Source: Struthidea cinerea
Taxonomy: Eukaryota > Chordata > Aves > Passeriformes > Corcoracidae
Length of the DNA stretch: 64,000 bases
Direction: 5' to 3'
Assembly (NCBI GenBank): GCA_013397865.1
Contig: VZTI01003153.1
Coordinates: forward strand, 571,894 to 635,893
Part shown: positions 11,401 to 24,200 of the stretch, piece after piece
Layout: every line of letters begins with the position of its first letter
Position numbering within the stretch: the stretch's first letter is position 1
Program-made: the position numbers and the translations under genes
The notes under the pieces: model-generated
What the model was told of the DNA's origin: nothing
The model's database searches: none
Seen by the model: only the letters and a program-made list of their open reading frames with translations

Positions 11401-14400
11401 CTTTCCTAGTCAAAAAGCCCCAAACTAGTTTCATTAAAATCGAGTTTCTTGCAATATACTTCAATTTACATGGAACAATTTACTTATTTGTCTGCTCCCA
11501 GAGGCTCCTAGCCTTACGAAATTCCACCCCCCCCCTTTTTTTTGGGCAGAATACATTTTCTTTTATTGTCCAGAGGCACTAACATGAAGTTTCTACTCTT
11601 GCTTGCTATTATCCCTGCATCTCTTTCAAAGCAAGCAAGACCACGCCTGCATGGGATGCTCAGCTGTTCCAGCTGTAGGCTGAGGACCAGTGACTGAGTT
11701 CTTGGGAGCCGTCTCAACACATCCCCTCACATCTCCTGCCTTACCTTGCCCTTGCTATCGAGCTCAACATTTCATTTAGCTCTTATAACTTCCTTGGTTC
11801 TCAGAAAGCCCCTGTGCCTCACATCCATGTGAGAGTGGGGTTTATAATGGCTCTGTAAATAGTTCATCACTCAAAATGATCTGCAGAGAGGCACAGCAGC
11901 TCCAGCCCCCAAGCAGGGTTTGTTCTCTCGCTGTATTGCTGACGAGTGACTGATGCTCCCAGGGCTTCACTTAATCAGATGATGCCACCAGATAAAATAG
12001 AGGAGTTTCCAATCATAAAACTTTTCCTCCAGGTGCACACATAACTCAGAGCTTGGCCACTTTGATCATCTCTTCTGGGAAGATATTCTCTCTCCTTGTA
12101 AAGCAGTTTACAAACATTCTTTTCTTCTACCTACCAGGATGAAGAGAGATATTTCTTTAATAACTGGACTTTATTATATCATCTGTTCCATGGAAGTAGA
12201 AATGAAATTCACAATACAAAACTTCTTGGGATGGCAAGACAGGAAATGAAGCTGTACCAGTCATTGTGGACCAAGAGGAAAAGGCTCCATAAAACCAACA
12301 TGTTGAGATATTCATTGCAAAGAAACTCTGGAGAATCTGCTTGTGAGCAAACTGCTCAATTTCCACTCCAGAGCCGTGCCACAACCCCATGTTCATGTGA
12401 GGAACAGCCAAGTTGAAGAGCACAGATGGAAATGAAAGCTGCTGCTCATGCTGCAGACAGCAGCCTGGAGGGGTTAGAGGTCAATGACACAAAATATATC
12501 GCTTTTAATGCCCTAAGTAGCACTTTTAATATGCTGGATAGCTTGTATCCCGTGCTGGGTGGTCTGTCAGAAAAATGGTGGCATTGGGGAGGCCAGGTAA
12601 AGTAGTCTACAGCCCAACAGCAGCTAGAGAGTCTGGAGAGTTAAATTAATGGCTATTGCAGCCTTCTCTAGGCACAGATGAAAAAGGAGCCGGAGTAAAA
12701 GCAGAGTAGGAAGCACTGGACTGACCAACACGCTCACTGCGTGAGAAGCAAGGTGGTAGTTTTGGCAGGGAGGTGAGAGTCTCACTCCGTCCAGGCAGAG
12801 TTACATGGGTTTGTTGTGTTTGAAACTCTGCTGGAAAGGTGACTTAAATACACCTTGGACCACAGCTCCTCTGAGTTGTCCCCTTAGGTGATGTGAGCTG
12901 TAACTGTCCAGCCCCTCAGCTAAAGGATGCTGGAAGAGGAAGGACATGCCCGTGTTTCCATCCCTCCCTTTTTCTTCCAGTGCGTTTCAGCCACATCTGC
13001 AGAGTCTCTCCACAAACCTGCACCTGTCTGCAGGACCTGCGTGGCTCCAGCAACAACCAGGTCTGAACGCGGGTGAGCCACCACCGAAGGGCTCTGTGGA
13101 TGCGCTTTCCCAGGTGAGCAGCAGAACGTCACTGCAGACAGAACAAAGCTGGTTTATGTCGCATTTGTCACGGCCTTGGAGCTCCCAGCCCAGACAAGAT
13201 CGGTAACTTTTTAACCCCTCCTGGCTCATCTGCAATTCAGATTTCTCCGGGCTGGCCTGCTGGCTCCAGTCTGCCTCTCCATGCTGGGCTGGAAGCCACA
13301 ATTGTCACATGAAAAATCACTCTCTTTTCTCCCTTTCTCCTTTGAAAATATTTCATTGCTTTAAGAGAACATAAGACAACTCTGAGCTGCTTTCAAGTAC
13401 ATACTTTTTTTCAGAGGGCTCCTCTGGGGAAGGCTGACTGACTTTGCCTGCTCTTATCACTGAGCTCCTCTTCCTTCCCTCTGCTCCAGCCTGGCCTCTG
13501 GAAAGCCGGTGGGCTCCAGTTCTTTTGGGCCCCAGGGGTTAATCCAGCCTTCACAAATACAGTTCAAATACTTCTTTTTTTCAGACAAAGACATTATCTT
13601 CTCTTGCAAAGTCCCTTTGTACTGCAGGAAGGGACTGTATGACATAGTTATTGTCAATAAAAAGCTGTGAGTTTATCAAGTTTAAATATCAAATCCCCAA
13701 AGCTGTGAAAATGGTGATGATGTGTATTTGCTTATTGAAGTATTTGCAGTATCTGTAAGGAGAAAATTCTCATCCCCAGAAAGGATTGTGCAATTGCCCA
13801 CAACACTTCCAGTTAAATGGAATTAAGTGAGGATTTGTCCCATAAAGATACAAAAAGCAGAGAAGGAAGCTTGTTTCATCTCTGATATAACTGCCTCACT
13901 CAAAGTCCTTTGGTTAACATACTAATAAAATTTGGCCTCTTGAGCTTAAAATACTTTTTTTTTTTCCTTTTTGGTGTCCCTTGCTACAAGGACGAACCCA
14001 CTCAAAGCTGTCTTATCTGGGGTGCTCCGTTACTGATGCTTCCTCCCTGCCAAATACGGCCTGGTCTCTTTCTGACAAAACACTGCTCAAGGATCAGAGA
14101 AATTCACCCTCTTGGTAAAGGTGGGAGTATTTCCCCAAGCATCCCTCACTCTTCACACTTGTCTGCATACATACTATGCAGGTTAAAATTCCCACTGAAG
14201 AGCTCATCTCCTGAGGGCTCAGTCCTCCGGGGAAATCTCCCATATCCCACTGAGGAAGCTTCTCAAGCATGCCAGTCCCTTGGGAGGAGCCTCTTGTGCT
14301 TCAAGAGAAGCAGGTAAGAGCCAGACTCTGTTTGGGGGCATGTGGGGATGAAAGGAGCATCACCAGCCACTTGTGGAACAATCGATTTTCTGAATAAATA

Positions 14401-16954
14401 CAAAGATGATTTATTTATTTTCTTGAGGGTAGCAAAATACAGAAACAAAGTGCCCAGAGGTTGTGGCATCTCCATCCTTCAAGATACTGAACACTTAAGC
14501 ACCAGAGGTCTACTCCAGATGTGTTTCAGCAAATCTGTTCCACAATTCTACCTGATAACTCACAGCAAAGAAAGCTGCATAGTAACAAGTGGAGATCATG
14601 TCTGCTTGACTTCCAACATATCCCTAACTGATGGACTGTCTTTGCTATTAGACATGTTCCTCATTTACCTTTAAATAACTACTTTATCAGAACAGGTTTT
14701 CTACAAAACACAAGTTTGTATTATGGACCTTTTGCTTCTGCAAGCAACTAAGTGACAACAGGCAAAGGTACTTTTTCCCTGAATACAGAGGACACGATCA
14801 AATGGACACTGAAGTATTACAACTCTCCACTAAGGGAGAAGCATGTTCATAACAGCAATGCCGATTCAGAATACTCCATCAAACCCTTCCTCTATCACTA
14901 ATCACATGCACAGTAACATCTGTGCAAGGCAGTTGGCTCTGGACAGCTCCTGTGGTTCTTGAAAGACTATTTCTTGGCAGGTTGTGCTTTTCACTCTAAT
15001 TGAAAGGTTAATCAAGTAAGTCATACTTGTATGTTGGCTAAATAAACACACTGTCTTCACTGATGATGAAACAGATGCATTACCACTCATGTTTCCCATG
15101 GGGTTCATTTGTTCCATGGTCACATTTGGTTTTCTTCAAGCTTCTCTATGCAGTATCTGACAGCATTTTGGATAGTTTTCGTGAGGGAATTTACCTTGCA
15201 GGTGCTATAGCATTCATGTCTTAATGGTTTCTGGTAAAGGTATCACATATCCTCAACATTGCTTCATTGTGGAAAATGTGGAGGAAGCCAATTCCACAGA
15301 AGGCTGAGAACTCCTAGCGAACACAAATGCATTATGGAGTGGAGCAGTCTGCGCTGCTGAGGCTGAGAGTGCCAGCACATCCAAACCTGGTTTCTCTCTG
15401 CCTCTCCCTCAGTGAGGCTCTCATCTTGCACCAAGCTGTTATAGCAGGTCTCTTTAGCTTCTAGGACCCAGTCCTGCAAGGTCACATGCCTTGAGTCTGA
15501 TTCTGTGCACAACTGAGCTGACTCCTGACATGTGTGTGTCTCTCTGAAAGCAGCATTTACACGTGATAGGACAACACATCATTGATAAGGCAGGCAGAAG
15601 TCTTGCTGAATGCACAACAGGTACAAAATATGCATTCAAGTGAAGTTTTGTGTACCAAAACATTGCCATGCATTCAAAAGCTGCAACAGCTGATATTTGT
15701 TTTAAAGGAAAAGGCACTCAAGAATCTTCCTGCAACTTGGTAATGAGAACAATGAGGAAAATCTCAAGCCATACAAACATTAACACAGATTTAGATCATT
15801 TCAATATTACATTCTTCAGTGGGGAAAAAAGGTGCATTTATTTCTCCATCAAAAAACAGTATTCATACAAAATATTATGACATTCTTTAGGGTGGGATTA
15901 ACTTTATTTTTTGTGTTCTAAAAGATTTAGATAACTAAACTACTTTGTTGAACTGTTAGAGATGTGTCTCTGCAGGGCTCTTTAAGTCAGGTTTCAGAGA
16001 TGTTCTGTCTCTCCACAGTAAAGGGAGACCAGACTGGCCAGGTCCACATGTCTGAACAATTTAAGTAATTTGCACAACAACTCATCAACCAACAATTAAC
16101 TCCCACTACAGTCCCTCCTTCTTTTTTACTGATTTTAAAAGTTAAAGCGTGAAGTCATGTCATCAATTTCCAATCTCAGGTCTCCACATTACAGACCTTT
16201 CCTTAACGTGTCCTGTAAAAGGAAACTGCACTTCGGAGAGCTGAACATCACACTAAGAAAAAACACAGAACTCTGACATAAGTAAATGGCATTTGTGAAC
16301 AAGTATCATTTCCTCCCATCCTGTACCACACCTCTTTAACCTTTCAGTCACTTCAAACCATCGTGACCAAAGTGCAACATTCTCATTTATCCCATTTTGC
16401 CACCTTACCAAAAGTCACGCTGGTAGAAATTTTGCCATTCCTGTGATCCTCACGTAGCCCCCTACTGCTCCCAAAAGAAAAGCCAAACACAGGAGCAGGT
16501 CAGGACACGGATACAGCTGAGGAACCAGAGGCAGCAATAAAAAGCAACAGGCACACGCTGACCTCTGTGGGACCTCACTCATCTTGACATTTACTACCAC
16601 TGGGTTCTTACAGCAGCAATTTGTCACTCACTTAAGCACTTTGTTCAACTGAGGCACTGGAAGAAAGGCAACAGCATCAGTAAATCCAAGCACCAGCTGG
16701 ATTTACACTTTAAGCCACAGCACAAAAGAGATTTGAAATCAGTAATTTCCCTGATAGGGGAGTACAGATACTCACTTGTCTGTACAGCATCAGAGCTGAA
16801 TTGTCTTGCTGATCAGAAAAAAAAAATGCTTTTAGGATCACTTTTTTATTTACTGAAATCTAAACTGATAAAAATGGTCAAATCAGATTATTAGAACTGT
16901 GTGTGTTTCAGGAAATACAACTGAATATAGATTCGGGAGACTGTTTTTTTAATA
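8488..16954. other. Intergenic, no gene seen
   Basis: Between the second CR1 fragment and the PAXIP1 3' UTR. Apart from the 19-bp tandem repeat I see no RNA gene, mobile element or conserved protein fragment. Composition becomes AT-rich from about 13.5 kb. Confidence 0.6.
10050..10111. repeat. 19-bp tandem repeat, about three copies
   Basis: The unit AGTCAGCAGCAAAACGAGA recurs at 10051, 10070 and 10089 with small changes, then breaks off at 10108. The flanking intergenic DNA is not repetitive. Confidence 0.9.
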
Positions 16955-18169
16955 TTTATTTAGTAAAACTCACTATACAAACAAAAAGTTATCACAACAG
17001 TGTAATATGCAGGGTTATAGTTTCTCCTTCCTTCAAGCTGCTTCTCTGCTTCAGTAAAAACACATATATACATTTACAACGATTTCCCTTTAAAGCACTG
17101 GGATTCATATATTAAAACATACCTGGTAAAATAAGCTTAAAATAATTTCACATTGCTTGGAAAAAGATTTGAGTAATTTACTCTTACCAGAGTGCCATTG
17201 TTGCACAGTATTCAAAAAAATGAACGACCACTAAAATATAGAGTAAAACATTTAAAAGTACATTTATTTCAAATGTGGGCAAAATATCAATATAAAAGAA
17301 AATAGAGTATAAGAAATAAAAATAAAGTACAAAACATTTTCATCTTCAACATCCATAATTTAATAGATAGCAAGCCCTTTTATTTTTACATCCAAATTAC
17401 ACTTTTGGCTGAAGTACCATAATTTATTTTAAAATGCTTAAAAATGGGCTCATCATGATACCTAAAGTGGGCTCCTTTAAAATGGTAGTATAATACAAAA
17501 CATAGTAAATTATGTTTCAGCATAATAAAATTACACATCCTAAAAAAGATGCAGTTTATTTTTGCTTTCCTGCTTTAAACTGCTCATCGTCCCTAGGAAA
17601 ACAGCTGGAAAACAGCATCCACAGGAAGTTCTAGTTGCTTTGTACAATGGCTGAACAGCTAGATATAGTGCTCCAAGGATTCCGGAGCAGTAAGGCATTT
17701 TACTATCCATCAAGTAAATTTATATGTAAGCTTGTTAAGAAAGAACAACTGGAAGAAATGACAGCTTCTATAAAAACCATGCATAAAGACATAGAGGCCT
17801 TGCTGGTCCCTCCACTTCACTTATCAAACAGGCTCTATAATCTTCAGTAAAAAGCTATTTTCCTCATCTGAAAGTAACTTGTGCCAAATATTTTCCTTAG
17901 TGACAAGTTTTTTTTTCCACTGCCTAATAGGCTACTATTTACTAATTTATTCTAATATTTACTACTCCTTTGTGACCACCCTGCCTCCCTCCTCCCCTGA
18001 AGTATTTACCATCAAAAAGTAATTCCATGTTGAATTTAAGCTAGGTTTTTGGGTGTTAAACTACCCTCCTACCAAGTAAACATTACATATCCTAAAAAAC
18101 TCCAATTACTTAGTTCCTAATGAAAAAAAACTTTTAGCAAACCATACTCCCCTAAGCAGCAGAATGTCT
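16955..18169 (-). other. PAXIP1: Presumed PAXIP1 3' UTR with alternative polyadenylation signals
   Basis: AT-rich sequence directly after the PAXIP1 stop. On the minus strand, AATAAA hexamers lie at 17951-17946, 17560-17555, 17428-17423, 17384-17379, 17268-17263 and 16960-16955, so several 3' ends are possible. The true end cannot be set without transcript data; the lower limit given is simply the last hexamer of this cluster. Confidence 0.5.
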
Positions 18170-18246
18170 TTACACAAAAGGATATGATTCATAATCCAGT
18201 GTTTGAGTAAGTACTCCCGTCAGGACAAACTCAGCATTGTGGACAT
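18170..18246 (-). CDS. PAXIP1: PAXIP1 coding exon 20 with stop codon (residues 1048-1072)
   Basis: Encodes [25 protein letters not shown] and TAA stop. Acceptor TTCCAG|ATGTC. The last four residues differ from human (PFV against KFN), the only change at this otherwise conserved end. Confidence 0.95.
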
Positions 18247-21200
18247 CTGGAAATAACAAAATTCATACAGTTCACACCCTACACAGAAATTCTGCCTCAT
18301 TCTGCAGGTGTCAGGAGGGGCTGTTCTGGACCTTTGTGGCCTTCATGCAAAGACGTGCAGGGGAGTCACCCCACCACTACCAGGGCCCTACAATCAGCCC
18401 TTACACCTGACACTGCACAGACCACACTTGTCCATTCATACCCCTGTTAATAACTAGCAGTTCTTGGGGCTTTACACTAAAGTAAAAATACCTGAAGTGA
18501 AAACCCCCAACTCACTTGATGAATACTGAGATAGTGCCCTGGTTTCCATATGGATACAGTTAATTTCTTAGTAGCTGGTACAGGGCTGTGTTTTGAGTTT
18601 AGGATGAGGATAATGTTGATAGCACACTGATGTTTTAGTTGTTGTTAAGCGGTGCTTACCCTAAGTCAAGGACTTCTCAGCTTCCCGTGCTCTGCCATCA
18701 AACAAGTGCACAAGGAGCCAGGAAGGGGCATGGCCAGGACAGCTGACCCCAGCTGGCCAGAGCGATATTCCACACCACAGAACACCATGCCCAGTACATA
18801 AACTGGGAGGAACTGGCTGGGAGTCACTGATCACTGCTCAGGGATGGGCTGGGCACTGGCCAGTGGGTGGTGAGCAATTGTGTTGGGCATCATTTGTATC
18901 TCTTGGGTTTTACTCCTCTCTCTTTCATTACTATTATTACAATTTTTATTATTAAGCATGTTGTTATTGTCATTAGTATTAACCGTATATTATCTCATTT
19001 CAGTTATTAAAGTCTTCTATCTCAACCCAGGAGGTTTACTTTTTTTCTAATTCTCTTCCCCTCCAGTGTTGTGGTGGAGGGAGCCAGGGTGTGGTACTGA
19101 GCTGCCTTTTGGGCTTAAACCACAGAACACAGGAACTTTGCCTAAACAGGACTAAAACCCCAAGGTCCAGCCTACCCTTCCAAAAATTTATGATGACCTG
19201 TCTATAAAATAACTATTAAAAATGTCCAGCAAACAGCTGTTTCAGATTTCTCCATGGTTTGCAGGATAGTCCATGTATTCCTCTATTATCTGAAAGCTTC
19301 AAATGATCTCTGTATTTGTATAATAATAATTGTGAAATAAGAAAAAAAATCAAAATAACAGTTATACTGTTGAAATGACAAAGCTTATACATACCTATGC
19401 CTCGTGCGAAATATTCTCGACATAAATGAAGGTCATTTTCACAGGAAATCAAGATTATCTCCGGCAAACTCTAAAGGAAAGAAACTAATGGTAAGCTCAG
19501 AGGAACATGGTAAGGTATTATCAATAAATTTTAGAAAGCAACACTCAACACACTTTATTCTGCTTATGCTCCATGAGTTTTCGGAAAGAAGGTTGTTTAG
19601 ATAATACTTTTCCTCCTGCGCACTCCACAATAGCTTTCATGGTGGAAAGACTGGGACAAATTCCAGGTGTAATGTAAAAATATTTTCCCTAAAAAGAGAA
19701 AAGGAAGAACAAGAAAAAACATTATTTTGTTAACTGATTTCTGCAACACATGAAGTTTTAATGTCATGTGACAATTCTTTTATACAACAGGGCAGGCTTT
19801 GTAAGCTGGGGTTGGGTTTATGGACGCAGATTTATCAGTTGATTAGTTGTCCTCAATTACTGCTGATATTTCCCCTGGAGGGGCAAACCCACAATTTTGA
19901 TCAATTTGAACAGTTCAGGTGTGCCTATTTTCACAGCTGTAAAATAACAACTGCAGCTTGGTAAAACACATAAGAACAATGCTCCTTGCTTCTTTGAGCA
20001 CAGCAACATCTCAAGTGTTACAAAAGAACTTTCACCTTTTAATTAACAGCCAATTTATTACTTCCTGACAAAAATTATTCTACTACTTGACTGAGATAGG
20101 TGATCAGATCACAAAGTAGATTATCTCTGTTTATCAGCTAGGAATAGAAAACCAGAAAACACCTTGCTATTTAGTCTGCAAAACGGAGAGCAAAATGTAG
20201 CATTTAGACATAATAGAGGACATAGATTCTTACTCATTACAGTTGAAAAAATACCTGTTTTAGGTGGTTTACCTCAATAAACAGTCTGTAATTCAGTTAG
20301 GCTGAAGAATCTTTAGCAACTCAGATCTCCAGATACCTCTCTGCACTGTAATGTAATTTTAACCAGAGGCACGAAAACATCTTGCACCATCCTAGCAAAC
20401 AGCCTGGTGGAAAGTGCAGTCTCCAAGGAGAATCATACTACAACTCCCTGAGGCTGAAGGGCAAACTCACTCTCAGACTCCCATTTTTATGGGCAAGTGC
20501 TCTGACTATGAGGCTAGTGTAAAAAAGAAAAGAGAGAAGAAAGAAAAGAAAGTCCCTTCCGTAAGTGGCTTTTTACAAGTAACAACAATGTTCTAAATTT
20601 TGGCAGGGAATAAATATATTTGAGTGTGTTTTGTTAACATCTACAGGATCCAGTAATTCAGAGGGTTTACATTCACCCCAACGATGCTTAGGCAGGAAAT
20701 AGGCATAAAGTCAGAAAGCAAATTCACAACACGTTTCATGTTATATACCAGTCTCCTCTACTGCTTTCAGCTATAAAACCTGGGGTCCCAAAGCTGAAAA
20801 AATTGGGTTGAAAATCTCCAAGTGTTTAAATGCTGTGTTAAACTGCATACCTTGAACAGCGGAGCTACTTGTGCTCTCTTTAGAGACTCCTCTAAACTAA
20901 AGCAGAAAAGCACCTCAGCTTCAGCATCTCTCAGCACAAAGTTCTGCTCATCTGAAAAAGAAAGACTGATGATGTGACACACAAAACACAAACATCCACA
21001 GGGCCCAGGATGGAATCTGAGCAGAACATCTTGGTGGCAGAGCGGCTCTGAATGGCAAACACCTACTGTAATTTAACATGATTACAATACCCCTTCCATT
21101 AGGCTTCTTACAGTGATAACCCCAAATTACTTGCAGAATTAAACTGTTTTACAACTTGCACACCTAGCAACAATCACTGTTCTATCAAGTCCCTTTTTCT

Positions 21201-24200
21201 AACTTATTGGAGAAACTTGCAAATTTTTATTTGATTCTCTGCAAACAAAGGAGCAGAATGATCAAGTAGAAGGATTAAGTTTAAATTTAAATTACTATGA
21301 CCACTTAAGGGAGCCCAGAAACTGTCTTCAAGTCCTCACACAGTCTTAACAGAAAGAACTTTCCATCTGTTCTGTTACTCAGCCAATTTTTCATTTTCCA
21401 TTAGGGATGGAATTTCAGTCTTTATCTTTCCACAAAAACTATGTCAAACACATTTCTAAATCCAATACCCCTAAGTCTAAAGACCAAAACAAAACAATTA
21501 TACAGAGAACAAACTGGTCTTTCCAAGGACAATTCTGACAACTTGCAAGAGACAGTGTAAATACTGTTCCAAAAGACAAAAGAAACAATTAGGACAATTT
21601 TTGTACACAATTGCCATATTTTCCATCATTGTAGCAGGTACAAAACTGGAGCCAGCCCATTAGCTACAAATCAACCTAATTTCAGTAAATAAGTACTTCC
21701 AGTACTAGATCACAACAGTCATCCTAAATGCCCCAAATTTCTTCATCTTCTAAGAGTTTTCAAATGAATCGATTTCTCAGTTCACTGATGCTGAAGTAAG
21801 CAAATTGCCTTCTTAGGATTTATAAAAATGTTTGCTGGTTTATTAGTTAATTATCCACAGATTCAAGTCTTTATGGTAGTTAGCCAGCGATGTTATACAT
21901 TTTCTTTTTACAAATTAATGACATAAAAAGCACAAAATAATCATAAACCAAATAATCACCCTTTCAGAAAGGGTGAATTAAAAAATAATGCAGCCACAGG
22001 TAAAAATCTAAAAAATGGCTACAGAAGAAAGAAATACAATATTTAACAACATCCAGTCATTTAATCACCCTAAAGCAAACTTTTAAAGTATGTTTTTCTT
22101 TCATTTAAGGGGAAGAAACTGTATTAAAACAAATGAAAACTAAATGAAACAAAACATTCTGCTGAAAGATAACTTGATTTAAAAAAAAAAACCCCACATA
22201 ATTCTTGTGACAGCTTTGCTTAACCATACTAACACAACCTTCTAACTCAAGTGGAATACAAACTAGCTGCTAATATCACTATTTAAAAACTTAGCAAATT
22301 ATTCTTCAAGAGGTGTGAACGATGACAGACTTGCTGTAGAATTAAAATTTCTGCTTTCAAAAGCTGAACTCTTTAGAACTCTGGTAAGAAACACTGAAGA
22401 CAGAAGACAAAACAACAAAGTATATTTAAATATGCTTGTCAATGAACATTTATTTTACCATAGGAATTGATATTAATTTAACTTACCAACAAATTTCTGG
22501 CATTTGAAACACTCTTCTAACCACTCAGGAGTAACTATGTGCTTGACTACAGAAATTGCTGTCAGGAACTTGACAGTTCGGGTCACTTTACTGGCAATTA
22601 AATGGGTACATTTCTGGGCAGAGTCTGCTACTTCACCTCCAAGGATATACAGTTTCTGAAAGTTGTACAAAACACAAATCACAATGGAATAGTTGTTAAA
22701 AAAATGGAGGAAAATATAAACTAAATACATAACATCACCATTAAATAAAACTAAGCTCCCTAATGAAATAGTAAATACAGATTTCCGTAGTACAGTCATT
22801 CCTTTACTAAAGCTGATTAATTCTGACAGAATTTACAGCCATTAAAAATCCAGGTATTTCCAGACATAAATAGCACCTGGCAAGATTGAAAACTATTCCC
22901 CACTTCTGCAGTTTTTTGATTTTGAGTTGTGCTTTTTTTAAGCAAGGAACTAACTGTAAGATACAAATTAAATTTTTTTTCAGTGAAAGGGGATATTAAA
23001 TTTTAATTAAGCAATAGTAAGAGTATATAATAATTTTGCTCTTTTCTAGGGAAGGTGCAGTACACACTGTAGCTACAGCAAACTTGATTTTGCTAGTCTT
23101 TTCTTTAAAGAGAAAAGCATCTCATGAAAAACACATATTCCACATGCATTTTTGATGATACTGAGCAACTATTCCCTTTTCCTTGGTTTAAACTAGCTCC
23201 TCACAGTTGCTATCTTATCAATTAAGCCAGTCATTATCTGAAGGAACAAGTAACACAATGAATTAGCTGGTGAGGCACATCAGATTACCACAGGTGTTAA
23301 AGAGTGCTCCTCTCAAAAAAAGTCAAGACTGAAAAAATATTTGGACAGCTTTAGTAACTATGCACCCTGGACTTCTGATTAAGACAAACATTTTGCACAA
23401 ATAAGTAAAACCCACACCAATATCTATAAGCATAAATATTTAACAGACTAGGGTGATTTTATTGCATGAATCCTTGGGAGTCCCAAAGTAAGAAAGCCTA
23501 AGGAGGGGGTTAGAAGGCCTAAGAGGTCTCTGGCAGCCCTGTGCACTCTACTGCTCTGATAATGATGAACACACAGGACAGACATGGACAGTGTTTATAG
23601 ATCTTCTTTACCAAGCTCTGATGGTTTGCGTCAAGATGACCCACGAAAGTATTATTCAACGACACTGAACCTCTCCACTATTCACTTCCTTCCTGGTTTG
23701 TGTAAACACCCTGTGAACAGTACAATGTACCCCTCTGCAAGGCAAAGGCTGCTGTTTCTATGTTCACCTCAAACACCTCTACCTGTGAGTACAGATCGTG
23801 CAAGATTTCCACTCTGATGTGGAAGAAACACTTTGGGCATACAGGTACAAAGATTACCCCTCCATCTCAAGAAGATGAGAAGTATCCAGCCCCAGCTAGG
23901 TATCCAAACTCTGCAGAGTTTTGACAGCATCAGTGCTGACAGGTTTCCATTCAACTTCACAAGCTTTGAGGCTGAAGTTGATTTTTTTTTTATTTGTGAG
24001 CCACAGCTATTACCAAAACAGATTCTTCTAGATAATTAACCTGGTACCAACATGACAGAAAATGAGAAGTTCACACTAGAACTTTATGGGATACACTGAA
24101 AAGCATTTTGTGTCCCAAAATACTTAATATCAAGCTTCAAATGCATACACTGCAAGGGGAAAAAAACCTCTAAAGTTGAACCACTTTAAAAACAAGTATA

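Noticed and set aside
18535..19129. Full endogenous retrovirus with gag/pol/env near LTR copy A
   Set aside because: Flanks are PAXIP1 intron and exons on both sides; no retroviral protein motifs are present, so only a solo LTR is annotated.
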